Below, piece by piece: positions 9,942 to 19,119 of a DNA stretch of 64,000 nt. This DNA is from Azospirillum thermophilum (lineage in GTDB: Bacteria; Pseudomonadota; Alphaproteobacteria; Azospirillales; Azospirillaceae): contig NZ_CP029353.1 in the NCBI RefSeq assembly GCF_003130795.1, positions 537,001 through 601,000 of the forward strand. The letters are read 5' to 3'. Below the pieces are notes generated by a model. It did no database searches, had not been told where the DNA came from, and saw nothing but the letters and a program-made list of their open reading frames with translations. The position numbers and the translations under genes are program-made. Within the stretch, counting starts at the first letter, position 1. Each line of letters opens with the position of its first letter.

Positions 9942-10691
9942 TCAGAACACCCGCCCCAGCCTCACCGTCAGCGGCCAGCGCACCGTCCGTTCCGCCTGCG
10001 GGTCGCCCCACAGCGGGGCCAGCGCCTCGGCCGCCGGCTCCAGCGGGTTGCGGCCGGTTGCCTGGATCGCCCGCTTCACCCCCGACCAGGTGCCGAGATA
10101 GCCGAGGAAGCGCGGCAGCGACCAGCGCGCCTCCATCGCCAGCGGCGGCACCGGCAGCGGGTCGAAGGGGAAGGGCAGGTCGCGGTAGCCGTTCACCACA
10201 TGCCAGCGGTCGGCCGGCCAGTGGCTGCGCAGCGTGACGTCGTGCAACTCCCGCAGCAGCGAGTCGATGGCCGGGTCGCCGAACTGGTTGAGCCCATAGC
10301 TGACCAGCGCCACGGCCCCGCCCGGCCGGGCGGCTCGCCGCACCTCGGCGTAGAAGCGGTCGAGGTCGAACCAGTGGGCCGCCTGGGCGGCGACGATCAG
10401 GTCGCAGGAGCGGTCCTCCAGCCCGCCGGCCTCCGCCGGGGCGGCGGCATAGCGAATGTTGGGGTACGGTTCTGCCTCGGCGATCTGCCCGGCGCTGGCG
10501 TCGGTGGCGACCACCCGGGCGAAGTGACGCGCCAGCGCGACGGAGAGCTGTCCGTTGCCGCAGCCGACATCCCAGGCGAGGCCGCGGGAGGGGGCCGCCC
10601 CGGCCAGGAATGCCGGCAGCGCATCGGGATAATCCGGCCGCCAGGCGCGGTACTCGCCGGCATGTCCGGAAAAATGATCCTTGAAGCTCAT
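9942..10691 (-). CDS. class I SAM-dependent methyltransferase
   Basis: A 249-residue protein read from the ATG at 10691 (MSFKDHFSGHAGEYRAWRPD). The SAM-binding motif I is AWDVGCGNGQLSVALA (about residues 40-55), followed by VVATDASAGQI and the post-II DLIVAAQAAHWFDLDRFYAE segment of the Methyltransf_11 group. Its substrate is unknown. Related small enzymes carry generic names such as trans-aconitate methyltransferase-like, which I do not adopt. It is divergent from accA across 119 bp and convergent with aceB. Confidence 0.85.
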   Translation of the reverse strand: MSFKDHFSGHAGEYRAWRPDYPDALPAFLAGAAPSRGLAWDVGCGNGQLSVALARHFARVVATDASAGQIAEAEPYPNIRYAAAPAEAGGLEDRSCDLIVAAQAAHWFDLDRFYAEVRRAARPGGAVALVSYGLNQFGDPAIDSLLRELHDVTLRSHWPADRWHVVNGYRDLPFPFDPLPVPPLAMEARWSLPRFLGYLGTWSGVKRAIQATGRNPLEPAAEALAPLWGDPQAERTVRWPLTVRLGRVF

Positions 10692-10810
10692 GGTGAAGAA
10701 GGATACCTCCCGCACGGGCGGCGCGCCAGACCACCGCGATAAGCTGTGGCTTGCCCTGCCCGCCCGTGCTACGAACCCCGGTTCCCGCGTCGATCCCACC
10801 CGTGTCCGGC

Positions 10811-11767
10811 ATGCAAACCTTCCTGGAATTCGAAAAGCCGATCGCCGAGCTTGAAGGCAAGATCGAGGAATTGCGCCATCTGACCAACGCCGGCGATCTG
10901 AACATCGCCGACGAGGTGTCGAAGCTGCAGACCAAGGTCGACAAGCTCCTCCGGCAGACCTACGCCAAGCTCACCCCCGCACAGAAGGTGCAGGTTGCGC
11001 GCCATCCCAACCGGCCGCACTGCCTGGACTACGTGAACGGGCTGATCGAGGACTTCACCCCGCTCGCCGGTGACCGCTTCTTCGCGGAAGACCGGGCGGT
11101 CATCGGCGGGCTCGGCCGGTTCCGCGGCCGGTCCGTCGTCGTGATCGGGCAGGAGAAGGGCCACGACACCGAGTCGCGCGTGCGCCACAACTTCGGCATG
11201 GCCAAGCCCGAGGGCTACCGCAAGGCCCAGCGCCTGATGGACCTGGCCGACCGGTTCGCCCTGCCGGTGATCTCGCTGGTCGACACCGCCGGCGCCTTCC
11301 CCGGCGTCCAGGCGGAGGAGCGCGGCCAGGCCGAGGCCATCGCCAAGAGCATCGAGCGCTGCCTGCGGCTGACCGTGCCGATGGTCGCCTCGGTGATCGG
11401 CGAGGGCGGCTCGGGCGGCGCCATCGCCATCGCGACGGCCGATCGCGTCCTGATGCTGGAGCACGCCATCTACTCCGTCATCTCGCCGGAGGGCTGCGCC
11501 TCGATCCTGTGGCGCAGCGCCGACATGGCGGGAGAGGCGGCCATCGCGCTCCGCCTGATCAGCCAGGACCTGAAGGAACTCGGCGTCATCGACCGCGTTG
11601 TCAGCGAGCCGATCGGCGGTGCGCACCGCGACCCGGAGATGACCGTCAAGGCGCTCGGCGACTGCATCGAGGAGTCGCTGCGCGAGCTGGACGGCCTCGA
11701 CGGCGCCGCCCTGCGGGCCAAGCGCCGGGAGAAGTTCCTGGAGATGGGCCAGAAGGGGCTCGGCTGA
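10811..11767 (+). CDS. accA: acetyl-CoA carboxylase carboxyltransferase subunit alpha
   Basis: A 318-residue subunit of the carboxyltransferase that, with AccD, transfers the carboxyl group from biotin to acetyl-CoA in the first committed step of fatty acid synthesis. It has the canonical N-terminus [59 protein letters not shown] and the [20 protein letters not shown] carboxyl-CoA site. The ATG at 10811 gives the standard length. It is apparently monocistronic. Confidence 0.97.
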   Translation: MQTFLEFEKPIAELEGKIEELRHLTNAGDLNIADEVSKLQTKVDKLLRQTYAKLTPAQKVQVARHPNRPHCLDYVNGLIEDFTPLAGDRFFAEDRAVIGGLGRFRGRSVVVIGQEKGHDTESRVRHNFGMAKPEGYRKAQRLMDLADRFALPVISLVDTAGAFPGVQAEERGQAEAIAKSIERCLRLTVPMVASVIGEGGSGGAIAIATADRVLMLEHAIYSVISPEGCASILWRSADMAGEAAIALRLISQDLKELGVIDRVVSEPIGGAHRDPEMTVKALGDCIEESLRELDGLDGAALRAKRREKFLEMGQKGLG

Positions 11768-11792
11768 CGACCTGACGGAAGGAGAGGGATGC

Positions 11793-12317
11793 ATGGCTGC
11801 CCGACGATCGACACTGGTGCGTTGGGCGGCCCTGCTGAATCTCGGGGCGGCCGCGGTGACGCTGGCCGCCTTTTTCATTCTCGCTTCCCTGGTCGCCGCG
11901 CCGGCCGGCATCGCCGACCCGGCGGCGCGGCTGGCCTTCTGGGCGCGGCTGGTCCTGTGGCCGGCGCTGGTGCTGGCGGCGATGGTCTTCGGGGTGATCG
12001 TCGCCCGCGGCCGGTCGCAGGCCTTCAACCCGATCGACGATGCGGAAACGCGCTTCCACCGCATCAGCCAGCGGGTGCTGAGCAACAGCGTCGAGCAGAC
12101 GCTGATCTTCCTGCCGGCGCTGGCCGCCCTGGTGGTTCTGCTTCCCCTGCCGGATCTGGGGGCGGCGCGGGTGGCGACCGGGCTGTTCGTGCTCGGCCGC
12201 CTGCTGTTCTGGGCGGGCTACCTGGTCCACCCCTTCGCCCGCGCCCCCGGCATGGCGATGACGCTGTGCGTCAATCTTGCCGTACTGCTGTGGGCCCTGC
12301 TGCTGTCACTGGGGTAG
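11793..12317 (+). CDS. MAPEG-family membrane protein
   Basis: A 174-residue protein with about four hydrophobic helices. The MAPEG pattern shows as FNPIDDAETRFHRISQRVLSNSVEQTLIF (RISQRVLSNSVEQ core, about 85-97) and LFVLGRLLFWAGYLVHPFAR. Eukaryotic MAPEG members act on glutathione or eicosanoids; bacterial roles are mostly unknown. It follows accA by 26 bp. Its 3' end overlaps the convergent glycosyltransferase gene by 47 bp, which is unusual but leaves both C-termini plausible. Confidence 0.75.
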   Translation: MAARRSTLVRWAALLNLGAAAVTLAAFFILASLVAAPAGIADPAARLAFWARLVLWPALVLAAMVFGVIVARGRSQAFNPIDDAETRFHRISQRVLSNSVEQTLIFLPALAALVVLLPLPDLGAARVATGLFVLGRLLFWAGYLVHPFARAPGMAMTLCVNLAVLLWALLLSLG

Positions 12318-13260
12318 AGGCGGTGCGCGGCGGGGGCTTGGTCGCCGGAGCGGCGCTGGCGACGAGGTCGAGCCAGCGGCGGTAGATCTCCGGCGGCAGC
12401 GGCTTGCGGTACTTGCGGCCGAGCCGGATGATCTCCGGCAGGGCCATCAGGATCTTCAGGTCGGTGGTGCGCGGCCCCTGGCGCAGGTTCTTCCAGCTGT
12501 TGCCGGCCCACACCCGCAGCAGCCGGCGCGGCATCATCCCTGCCGGGCAGCGGGCCAGTTCGCGGATCAGGTCGTTGCGGTGGTTGTAGAAGCGCTCCAG
12601 CCCCGGCTTGCGGCCCTTCATGCACTTGTCGTGGTAGATCATGATGTGGGGCAGGGCGATGATCCTCATCCCGGCGCCCATCAGCCGCAGGCAGCGGTCC
12701 TTCTCCTCGCCCTGGCGATAGAATTCTGGGATGTACAGGCCGATCCTGTCCACCGCGCTGCGCCGCAGGACATGGCCGCCGCCGGCATACCAGGGAACCT
12801 CGAAGGGCTCCTTGTTGCGCGGGTAGTAGATCATGCCGTCCGGCGTCTCGATGTTGCAGGTGGCGATGGCGACGTCGGGGTTGGCCTCCAGGAACTCCAC
12901 GCAGCGGGCCAGCCCGTCGTCCCCCTCGAACCAGCTGTCGTCGTCCACCGACACGATGTAGTCGCCGGTGGTGTTCACGAAGCCCAGGTTGCGTGCCAGG
13001 ATCAGCCCGGCATTGTGCGGCTGGCGGATGTAGCGGATCTGCGGGAAGCGGTCCGGCCCGAACTCCGTCCGCATCATCTGGTCGGTGCCGTCGGTCGAGC
13101 CGTCGTCCACCACCAGGATCTCCATCGGCGCCAGCGTCTGGGTCAGCAGGCGGTTGATGGCGGTGCGCAATTCCGGCGCCCGGTTGTAGGCGGCGATGAC
13201 CGCACTGACGGTCGGCGTCCGCTTGGGCGTGGGAGAGGCGTTTTCGGGAGTAGGCGACAT
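12271..13260 (-). CDS. family 2 glycosyltransferase
   Basis: A 329-residue GT-A fold enzyme. The nucleotide-binding start is VSAVIAAYNRAPELRTAINR, then ILVVDDGSTDGTDQMM, and the metal-binding DxD-type motif is VSVDDDSWFEGDD (about residues 106-118). There is no membrane segment, so it is probably a cytoplasmic enzyme adding sugar to a lipid-linked glycan. The ATG at 13260 overlaps the polymerase stop by one base (TGATG), indicating an operon with the Wzy-like gene. The donor sugar cannot be read from sequence. Confidence 0.88.
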   Translation of the reverse strand: MSPTPENASPTPKRTPTVSAVIAAYNRAPELRTAINRLLTQTLAPMEILVVDDGSTDGTDQMMRTEFGPDRFPQIRYIRQPHNAGLILARNLGFVNTTGDYIVSVDDDSWFEGDDGLARCVEFLEANPDVAIATCNIETPDGMIYYPRNKEPFEVPWYAGGGHVLRRSAVDRIGLYIPEFYRQGEEKDRCLRLMGAGMRIIALPHIMIYHDKCMKGRKPGLERFYNHRNDLIRELARCPAGMMPRRLLRVWAGNSWKNLRQGPRTTDLKILMALPEIIRLGRKYRKPLPPEIYRRWLDLVASAAPATKPPPRTASTPVTAAGPTAVRQD

Positions 13261-14675
13261 CACGGGCTCCGAACGATGTTTCGAGGGACCAGCTTCTGCG
13301 GGGCGACTCTCCGCGGGGCGCCGGGGCGCAGCGGGTCGTCTTCCAAAATTCCCCAGGCATGAAGAGCTCTGGTCAGCCCGATCCACAGCAGGATGGGCAG
13401 AAGCGAGAAGAAGCTGAACTTGACGATGGTGATGTTGCCGTCGCGGAACCACTGCAGCGACAGCGGCAGGAAGGCGCAGTAGAACAGCACGCCGTAGCGG
13501 TTCACGAACCCCTTGGTCCAGAACCAGCGGTGCAGCTTGCCCAGGATCAGGCCGACGACCGCCATGGTGACGATCAGCCCGAGCCACCCGCCGCTCATCC
13601 AGCCGTCGCCGGGCAGCGAGGTGGTGAGGTTGGCGAAATTGCCGAAGTCGTGGAGCTGCACCCACTTGATCGGCGCGCCGACCGGCTTGCCCGGCCACAG
13701 CACGCGGGGGATCGGCTCGGTGAAGAGCTGCAGGTACTGCGTGAAGTAGGTGTAGGTCGCCGACTGGCCCGGCACCACCCACAGGATGAAGGCGAGGAAG
13801 TCGAAGTTGGCCAGATCCTGGTTGGCCAGGGCGTCGATCATCCGGCCGCCGTCGTGGCTGGTCATCCGGAAGATGCTGGAGAAGGGCGCGTCGCCGGTGA
13901 TCACGTCCTTCAGCGCGCCGCGGTTGTTGCCGAGCGTCGTGAAGATCGCCAGGACCGGCAGGCCGACGGCGACGTGCCACAGGCGGAACCAGCGGGTCCG
14001 CGTCCGGTACAGCATCAGCAGCACCAGCCCCAGGATGCCCATGATGATCGCCCAGCGCCCCCAGCCGAGATAGGCGCGGAAGCCGACGAAGGCGATGAAG
14101 GGGATGAAGGACAGCGGATGGAAGCGGCTGACCCAGATGATGCCCAGCGTCAGCGGCAGGCCCATCGAGTGGGCCTCGGCGATGTAGCCGGTGGTGTTGG
14201 TGTAGACCGGCTGACCCGTCATCGGGTCGCGTTCCATCTGGATGTCGCCGGTGCCGCTGAAGGCGTCGGCTCCCTGGCGCTGGATCGCCGAGTAGATGGC
14301 CAGCGGGGCGAGAAGCGCCGTGGTGATCAGGAAGGCGACGATGTCCGTGCGGTCGAAGCTGAAGGTCCGGGCTTTCGACAGGTCCGGCCTGACATGTCCC
14401 GCCGAGGCGCAGGCCAGCGAGAAGGCGATCAGCGCCACCGAACTGACGATCAGCGTGAAGACGAACTGCTGAGCGTCCGGCCAGTAGCCCATGAACAGCC
14501 AGGCATTGTCGAACCCGGCGCCATGGACCAGGATCGGCCGCATCACGAACACCAGGGAATGGAAGACCAGGTACAGCGTCAGCGGGTGGAACATCGAGGC
14601 GGTGCCGGTGCTGACGAACGCCACCGTCACCAGGATGACCACCAGGGTCTGCGCGATCAGCGCCATTTCGATCAT
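13260..14675 (-). CDS. O-antigen/exopolysaccharide polymerase-like (Wzy-type) membrane protein
   Basis: A 471-residue polytopic protein with about ten hydrophobic segments. A long non-membrane loop (about residues 270-370) contains NNRGALKDVITGDAPFSSIF-like sequence, then PIPRVLWPGKPVGAPIK, typical of oligosaccharide repeat-unit polymerases. Wzy proteins polymerise undecaprenyl-linked repeat units at the periplasmic face of the inner membrane. Coupling to a GT2 gene and nearness to the Wzx/Wzz genes at 26-30 kb support this. Wzy sequences are very variable, so the call rests on topology, the loop motif and context. Confidence 0.75.
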   Translation of the reverse strand: MIEMALIAQTLVVILVTVAFVSTGTASMFHPLTLYLVFHSLVFVMRPILVHGAGFDNAWLFMGYWPDAQQFVFTLIVSSVALIAFSLACASAGHVRPDLSKARTFSFDRTDIVAFLITTALLAPLAIYSAIQRQGADAFSGTGDIQMERDPMTGQPVYTNTTGYIAEAHSMGLPLTLGIIWVSRFHPLSFIPFIAFVGFRAYLGWGRWAIIMGILGLVLLMLYRTRTRWFRLWHVAVGLPVLAIFTTLGNNRGALKDVITGDAPFSSIFRMTSHDGGRMIDALANQDLANFDFLAFILWVVPGQSATYTYFTQYLQLFTEPIPRVLWPGKPVGAPIKWVQLHDFGNFANLTTSLPGDGWMSGGWLGLIVTMAVVGLILGKLHRWFWTKGFVNRYGVLFYCAFLPLSLQWFRDGNITIVKFSFFSLLPILLWIGLTRALHAWGILEDDPLRPGAPRRVAPQKLVPRNIVRSP

Positions 14676-14980
14676 GGCCGTATTCGTGCCTCGTCGGGTT
14701 GCGGCGACCCGGCCCGAACCGGTCGTCCGGCGGGCTCAGGCACTGCGCACCCTACACGCGGCGCGCGAGGGCCGCGGGGGTGCAGACGGCGTGCGCCGTT
14801 CGGGTGAGCGGGGCGGTCCCCCAAAGACGGCGGGGGCGTTACCGGAAGCAGTCCCGCCAGGAGCGCGGATGGTTCCGCACCCCGCCATCGGTGTGAAGGG
14901 CGCATCCGAAGCACCCCTTCCGCGGTTTTGAACCCGGCCGGGGCAATGCCGGTTTCGCTTCCGTGCTGAACGGAGGCGAC
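14676..14980. other. 305-bp divergent intergenic region
   Basis: This separates the minus-strand polymerase gene from the plus-strand beta-helix gene and must hold both promoters. I see no convincing -35/-10 pair, no small gene and no strong palindrome. The 3' end carries the GGAGGC ribosome-binding sequence for the gene at 14981. Confidence 0.5.
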
Positions 14981-16927
14981 ATGGTCCGAGCGTATCTTTG
15001 CGTCCTGGCGGTGCTGCTGGCTGTCCTGGTCCTCCAGGCCCCGGCGGCGCTGGCGGCGGGGGAGAGCCATGTGTCGCCGCAGGGCGACGACCGCTGGTCG
15101 GGCCGCCTGCCGCAGCCGAACGCGGAGCGCAGCGACGGCCCCTTCGCCACGCTGGCCCGCGCGGTGGAGGCGGCGCGGCGCGGCGGGCCGAAGACCATCC
15201 TGCTGCGCGGCGGGGTCCATCGCCTGTCCGCCCCGGTCGTCCTGACGGCGGAGGACCAGGACCTGCGCATCGCCGCATATCCCGGCGAAAACCCGGTGCT
15301 GTCGGGCGGCGAGCCGGTCGGCGGCTTCACGGCGGAGCCCGGCGGCGTCTTCTCCGCCCCGCTGCCGCGCGAGCCGGGGCTGGACGTCGCGGTGGACGGG
15401 AGGCGGATGCGGGCGGCGCAGAGCGGCGCCTATGATCCGGCCGATCCGGTCCGCAGCGGCTGGATCGTCGCCCAGGCGGTGAAGGGGGGCGATGCGCGGC
15501 GGCTGCGGGTGGCTCCGGGAACGCTGCAGCCGGGATGGGCGGCCCCGGCCTTGCGGGTGCAGGCGCTGGACCGCGAGCGGCGGGGCGACGATCTCCTCGG
15601 CCTGTCGGCGATCCAGGCGAATGGCGTGGTGGTGTTCGACCGCGAGGGCCGGCAGCCCTTCCGCGACGGCTCCACCCTCCGGCTACTCGGCCATCCGGAT
15701 TTCCTGAAGCATCCCGGCCAGTTCGCCTGGCGGGCGCGTGACAAGAGGCTGCTGCTGCGGCCAGAGGATGTGGAGAGCTTCCGGACCGGCGGCAGCGCGG
15801 TGGTGGCGCGGCTCAGCCCGCTGATCCGGGTGGAGGGTGCGCGCTGGATCACCATCGAGGGGCTTGGCTTCTCCGATGTGCCCCATGACGGGACGGCGGT
15901 CCTGCTGACCGGCGCCCGCGACGTCACCCTGCGCGGCAACCGCTTCTCGCTGGTCGGTACCGCGGTGACGCTGGAGAGCACCAGCGACAGCGAGATCTCG
16001 CGCAACCGGATGGAGCATCTCGGCACCAACGGGGTGGAGCTGCGGCCGGGCAGCAACGACAACCGCATCATCGCCAACAGCCTGGAGAGCATCGGCGAGG
16101 TGCGGCTGTCGGGTGCCGGCATAGCCATGGCCGGGGTGGAGCGGACGCTGGTCGCCCACAACGACATCCGGCAGGCGGCGCGCAACGCCATCGCGCTGAA
16201 GAACTGGAACAACGCCACCCGCTATCAGGACAACGTCATCGAGTACAACCGCATCCGCGACACGGCGCGGGAGACGGCGGACGCCGGGGCCATCGAGCTC
16301 CTCGGGCGCAGCGACCTGGATACCCGCACCCTCATCCGCTTCAACGACATCCGCGATACCGGCGGGCTCGCCACCGATGCCTCCGGCGCCTGGCTGGAAC
16401 GCTACAAGGGCTACGGCATCTATCTCGACGAGCTGACCAACGGGGTCGCGATGGAGGGCAACCTTCTGCAGAACACCGGCATGGCCGCCGTCTGCATCCG
16501 TGGCGGCGACGGCAACCGGGTGACCAACAGCATCGTCGTCCTGACGGGGCCGCGCGACCGTTTCCTGCGTCTGGAGTGGGTGCCCAGGGCGGGGGTCGCG
16601 GGCTTCCTGCGCGGCAACGTCGCGGCGCGCAGCATCGTCCACGAGCGGGTGCCGGTCGACCAGATCGTCACCAGCCTGACCGGCGGCGAGCTTGCGCTGG
16701 AGCAGATCCTCATCGACCAGCGCAACAGCCGGGCGGCTCCGGCGCCATCGCCCGGCGAGGGCAGGCGGCGCGGCGGGCGGACCGTCCAGGGTGCGACGGC
16801 CGCGCCCAACCCGTACTTCATCGATCCTGCCCGCGACGATTTCCGGCTGCGCCCGGACTCCGCCGCCAGGCGCATCGGCTTCGTCGACCTGCCCTGGGAC
16901 CGCATCGGCCCGGAGGGCGTGCGCTGA
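14981..16927 (+). CDS. secreted right-handed parallel beta-helix protein
   Basis: A 648-residue protein from the ATG at 14981, preceded by GGAGGC. The signal peptide is VRAYLCVLAVLLAVLVLQAP with an ALA-A cleavage site near residue 26. Next comes an HVSPQGDDRWSGRLPQPN start typical of pectate-lyase-like beta-helix proteins. From about residue 280 to 520 there are repeating coils rich in N-x-I and G-N-x patterns (DVTLRGNRFSLVG, SEISRNRMEHLGTNGVELR, TLVAHNDIRQAARNAI). It probably binds or cleaves polysaccharide in the periplasm or outside the cell. It is divergent from the Wzy-like gene, which suggests a role in processing that glycan. No lyase catalytic residues were confirmed. Confidence 0.8.
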   Translation: MVRAYLCVLAVLLAVLVLQAPAALAAGESHVSPQGDDRWSGRLPQPNAERSDGPFATLARAVEAARRGGPKTILLRGGVHRLSAPVVLTAEDQDLRIAAYPGENPVLSGGEPVGGFTAEPGGVFSAPLPREPGLDVAVDGRRMRAAQSGAYDPADPVRSGWIVAQAVKGGDARRLRVAPGTLQPGWAAPALRVQALDRERRGDDLLGLSAIQANGVVVFDREGRQPFRDGSTLRLLGHPDFLKHPGQFAWRARDKRLLLRPEDVESFRTGGSAVVARLSPLIRVEGARWITIEGLGFSDVPHDGTAVLLTGARDVTLRGNRFSLVGTAVTLESTSDSEISRNRMEHLGTNGVELRPGSNDNRIIANSLESIGEVRLSGAGIAMAGVERTLVAHNDIRQAARNAIALKNWNNATRYQDNVIEYNRIRDTARETADAGAIELLGRSDLDTRTLIRFNDIRDTGGLATDASGAWLERYKGYGIYLDELTNGVAMEGNLLQNTGMAAVCIRGGDGNRVTNSIVVLTGPRDRFLRLEWVPRAGVAGFLRGNVAARSIVHERVPVDQIVTSLTGGELALEQILIDQRNSRAAPAPSPGEGRRRGGRTVQGATAAPNPYFIDPARDDFRLRPDSAARRIGFVDLPWDRIGPEGVR

Positions 16928-17115
16928 GCGGATGCGGTCTGCGACATTGGATGCGGCAAGAACAGACAAATTGCTGCGAGTCGTGACGCATCGCAGTGCG
17001 ACAAACTGCCCGACCTCGGGCATTGACTAAAATTAATTACGTGACGAAACTAAGCTTTAACGGATAAGCATAGATGTTCGCGGCAGAGAGTTTCCGCAGA
17101 GGACTATGCCATATG

Positions 17116-17133
17116 TCCAGTATTATTACTGGA
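17116..17133. repeat. inverted repeat TCCAGTA-TTAT-TACTGGA
   Basis: Perfect 7-bp arms around a 4-bp AT centre, in the AT-rich leader about 260 bp before the chemoreceptor start. Its size and symmetry fit a dimeric regulator site; the regulator is unknown. Confidence 0.45.
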
Positions 17134-17199
17134 TCGATGCATAAAATTTCGCGCACGTAGCAATTTTGTTTCAGACTTATAATTTGCGAAGTCAGGCGA

Positions 17200-17219
17200 C
17201 CCCGATCCATGGATCGGGG
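17200..17219. repeat. perfect 20-bp palindrome
   Basis: CCCCGATCCATGGATCGGGG is its own reverse complement with no loop, lying 174 bp before the chemoreceptor ATG at the edge of the AT-rich block. Absence of a loop favours a protein-binding site over an RNA hairpin. Confidence 0.5.
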
Positions 17220-17393
17220 CCGACCGGCGGCCTCATGCCTTGGGCAGGGCCAAGCCGGGTGGCACCAGGAATCGAAGAGCAAACGCAAGCAGAGAACACG
17301 GGAGTCGTGGGGGATGAGGGGGCGCCGCGCCGGGACTGGGCCGGGAACCTGCATCCTTCCTTCCGCCGCCGTGCCGAAAGAAGGGGAACTGTC

Positions 17394-19082
17394 ATGAAGC
17401 TGCATCAGGTGCGGATCAGAACACGTCTTTGGGGGCTGGTTCTGATGATCGGTCTCGGCATCGCCGCCATCGCGGTGTTCGCCGCCTATACGATCCGCCA
17501 GGAACTGGTCGACGGGCGCGAGCTGATGCTCCGCTCGGTGGTCGATACCGCCTACGGGGTGGTCGAGCGGTACCATGACGACGTCGCCGCCGGCCGCCTG
17601 ACCCGCGAGGAGGCGACCGAGGAGATGCGCAAGTCGATCAACAAGATCCGCTTCTACGGCCGCGAATACGTCTTCCTGTTCGGCATGGACGGTGTCGGGC
17701 TGGTCCATCCGGCGCGGCCCGACCTGGTCGGCAAGAACTCCTGGGACATCAAGGATTCCAACGGCGTCTACATCATCCGCAGCTTTGCCGAGCAGCTCCG
17801 CCAGGGCGACTATGCCCGGCTGCACTATTACTATCCCAAGAAGGCCGATACGGAGCCGCTGCCGAAGCTCGGCATGGCCCGCATCTTCAAGCCCTGGGAC
17901 GTGATGATCAACGCGTCGGTGTTCATGGACGACATCGACCAGGAGTTCAACGCGGTGATCGCCAAGTTCTTCGGCGGCGCCATCCTGCTTCTGCTGGCCT
18001 GTTCCGCCGCGGCGGTGCTGATCGGCCGCAGCATCGAGAAGCCGATCGCCGCGCTCAGCGCGAAGATGAGCGCGCTCAGCGCCGGCGACCTGTCCGATCC
18101 CATCGCGGAGGCCGACCGCGGCGACGAGATCGGCGTGATGGGCAAGGCCGTTCGCGTCTTCAAGGAGAATGCCGAGGCCAAGCTGCGGCTCGAAGCCCAG
18201 CAGGCGGAGGCCGAGCGGCAGGCCAGGGAGGAGAAGCAGCGCGTCATGCACCAGCTCGCCAGCAGCTTCGAGCAGTCGGTCGGCGGCCTGATCCGCACGC
18301 TCGGCACCGAGTCGCTGCGGATGCAGGAGCAGGCGCGCGCCATGGCCGACGCCGCCAACCGCACCGACCAGCTCGCCACCGCCGTGGCCGGGGCGACGGA
18401 GGAGACCTCCTCCAACGTGCAGACCGTGGCGTCCGCCTCGGAGGAGCTGTCGACCTCGGTCGGCGAGATCGGCTCGCAGATCAACAGCGCCCGCAACACG
18501 GCGACCGAAGCGGTCACCCTGGCCCAACGTGCCGACACCAAGATCGGCGGGCTCGCCCAGGCGGTCGAGAAGATCGGCGCCGTGGTGGAGCTGATCAACT
18601 CCATCGCCGGCCAGACCAACCTGCTCGCGCTGAACGCCACCATCGAGGCGGCGCGCGCCGGGGAGGCCGGCAAGGGCTTCGCCGTCGTGGCAAGCGAGGT
18701 GAAGGCGCTCGCCACCCAGACCGCCCGCGCCACCGACGAGATCGCCGGTCAGGTCGCCGGCATCCAGACCGCGACCGGCGAGGCGGTGCAGGAGATCCAG
18801 GCGGTTGCCAAGGTGATCGAGCGGGTGAACGACATCGCGGTGGCGGTGGCCGCGGCGATCGAGGAGCAGGGGGCGGCGACCCGCGAGATCGCCCGCAACA
18901 TCCAGCAGGCGGCGCTCGGCACCCAGGACGTGTCGCGCAACATCGCCGGGGTCACCGAGGCGGCCGACCAGAGCGGCCGGGCTGCCGACGACCTGCTGAC
19001 CCGCGTGCAGACGGTGGCGGAGCAGACCGGCACGCTGAGCAGCGAGGTCGACCGCTTCCTCGCCGTCGTCCGCGCGGCCTGA
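17394..19082 (+). CDS. methyl-accepting chemotaxis protein with Cache sensor
   Basis: A 562-residue transmembrane chemoreceptor. TM1 is about residues 12-32. A periplasmic single-Cache domain follows (about 35-185; [20 protein letters not shown] and [12 protein letters not shown] are typical of sCache_2). TM2 is about 190-212, followed by HAMP (about 212-265) and a cytoplasmic signalling domain with the conserved hairpin tip ([20 protein letters not shown], then [13 protein letters not shown]). It controls CheA activity in response to a ligand, possibly a small organic acid (inferred from other sCache_2 receptors). The ATG at 17394 follows AAGGGGAA. It ends without a CheR-tethering pentapeptide. 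The long regulated leader suggests its expression is controlled. Confidence 0.93.
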   Translation: MKLHQVRIRTRLWGLVLMIGLGIAAIAVFAAYTIRQELVDGRELMLRSVVDTAYGVVERYHDDVAAGRLTREEATEEMRKSINKIRFYGREYVFLFGMDGVGLVHPARPDLVGKNSWDIKDSNGVYIIRSFAEQLRQGDYARLHYYYPKKADTEPLPKLGMARIFKPWDVMINASVFMDDIDQEFNAVIAKFFGGAILLLLACSAAAVLIGRSIEKPIAALSAKMSALSAGDLSDPIAEADRGDEIGVMGKAVRVFKENAEAKLRLEAQQAEAERQAREEKQRVMHQLASSFEQSVGGLIRTLGTESLRMQEQARAMADAANRTDQLATAVAGATEETSSNVQTVASASEELSTSVGEIGSQINSARNTATEAVTLAQRADTKIGGLAQAVEKIGAVVELINSIAGQTNLLALNATIEAARAGEAGKGFAVVASEVKALATQTARATDEIAGQVAGIQTATGEAVQEIQAVAKVIERVNDIAVAVAAAIEEQGAATREIARNIQQAALGTQDVSRNIAGVTEAADQSGRAADDLLTRVQTVAEQTGTLSSEVDRFLAVVRAA

Positions 19083-19119
19083 GGACCGGGAGCGTCAGCC
19101 CGACTCGTCGGCCCGCCCG

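Larger units (their letters stand above)
16928..17393. other. 466-bp AT-rich leader of the chemoreceptor gene
   Basis: Sequence from about 17020 to 17190 is far richer in A and T than the surrounding coding DNA. It contains two inverted repeats (17116-17133 and 17200-17219) and scattered promoter-like hexamers, for example TTGACT at 17023, without a convincing -10 box. No credible gene was found: a 28-codon frame at 17072 lacks a clear ribosome-binding site. It probably carries the promoter and operators for the chemoreceptor at 17394. Confidence 0.5.

Noticed and set aside
17072..17158. A 28-codon frame in the chemoreceptor leader
   Set aside because: No credible Shine-Dalgarno sequence and no recognisable features; it overlaps an inverted repeat likely to be regulatory.
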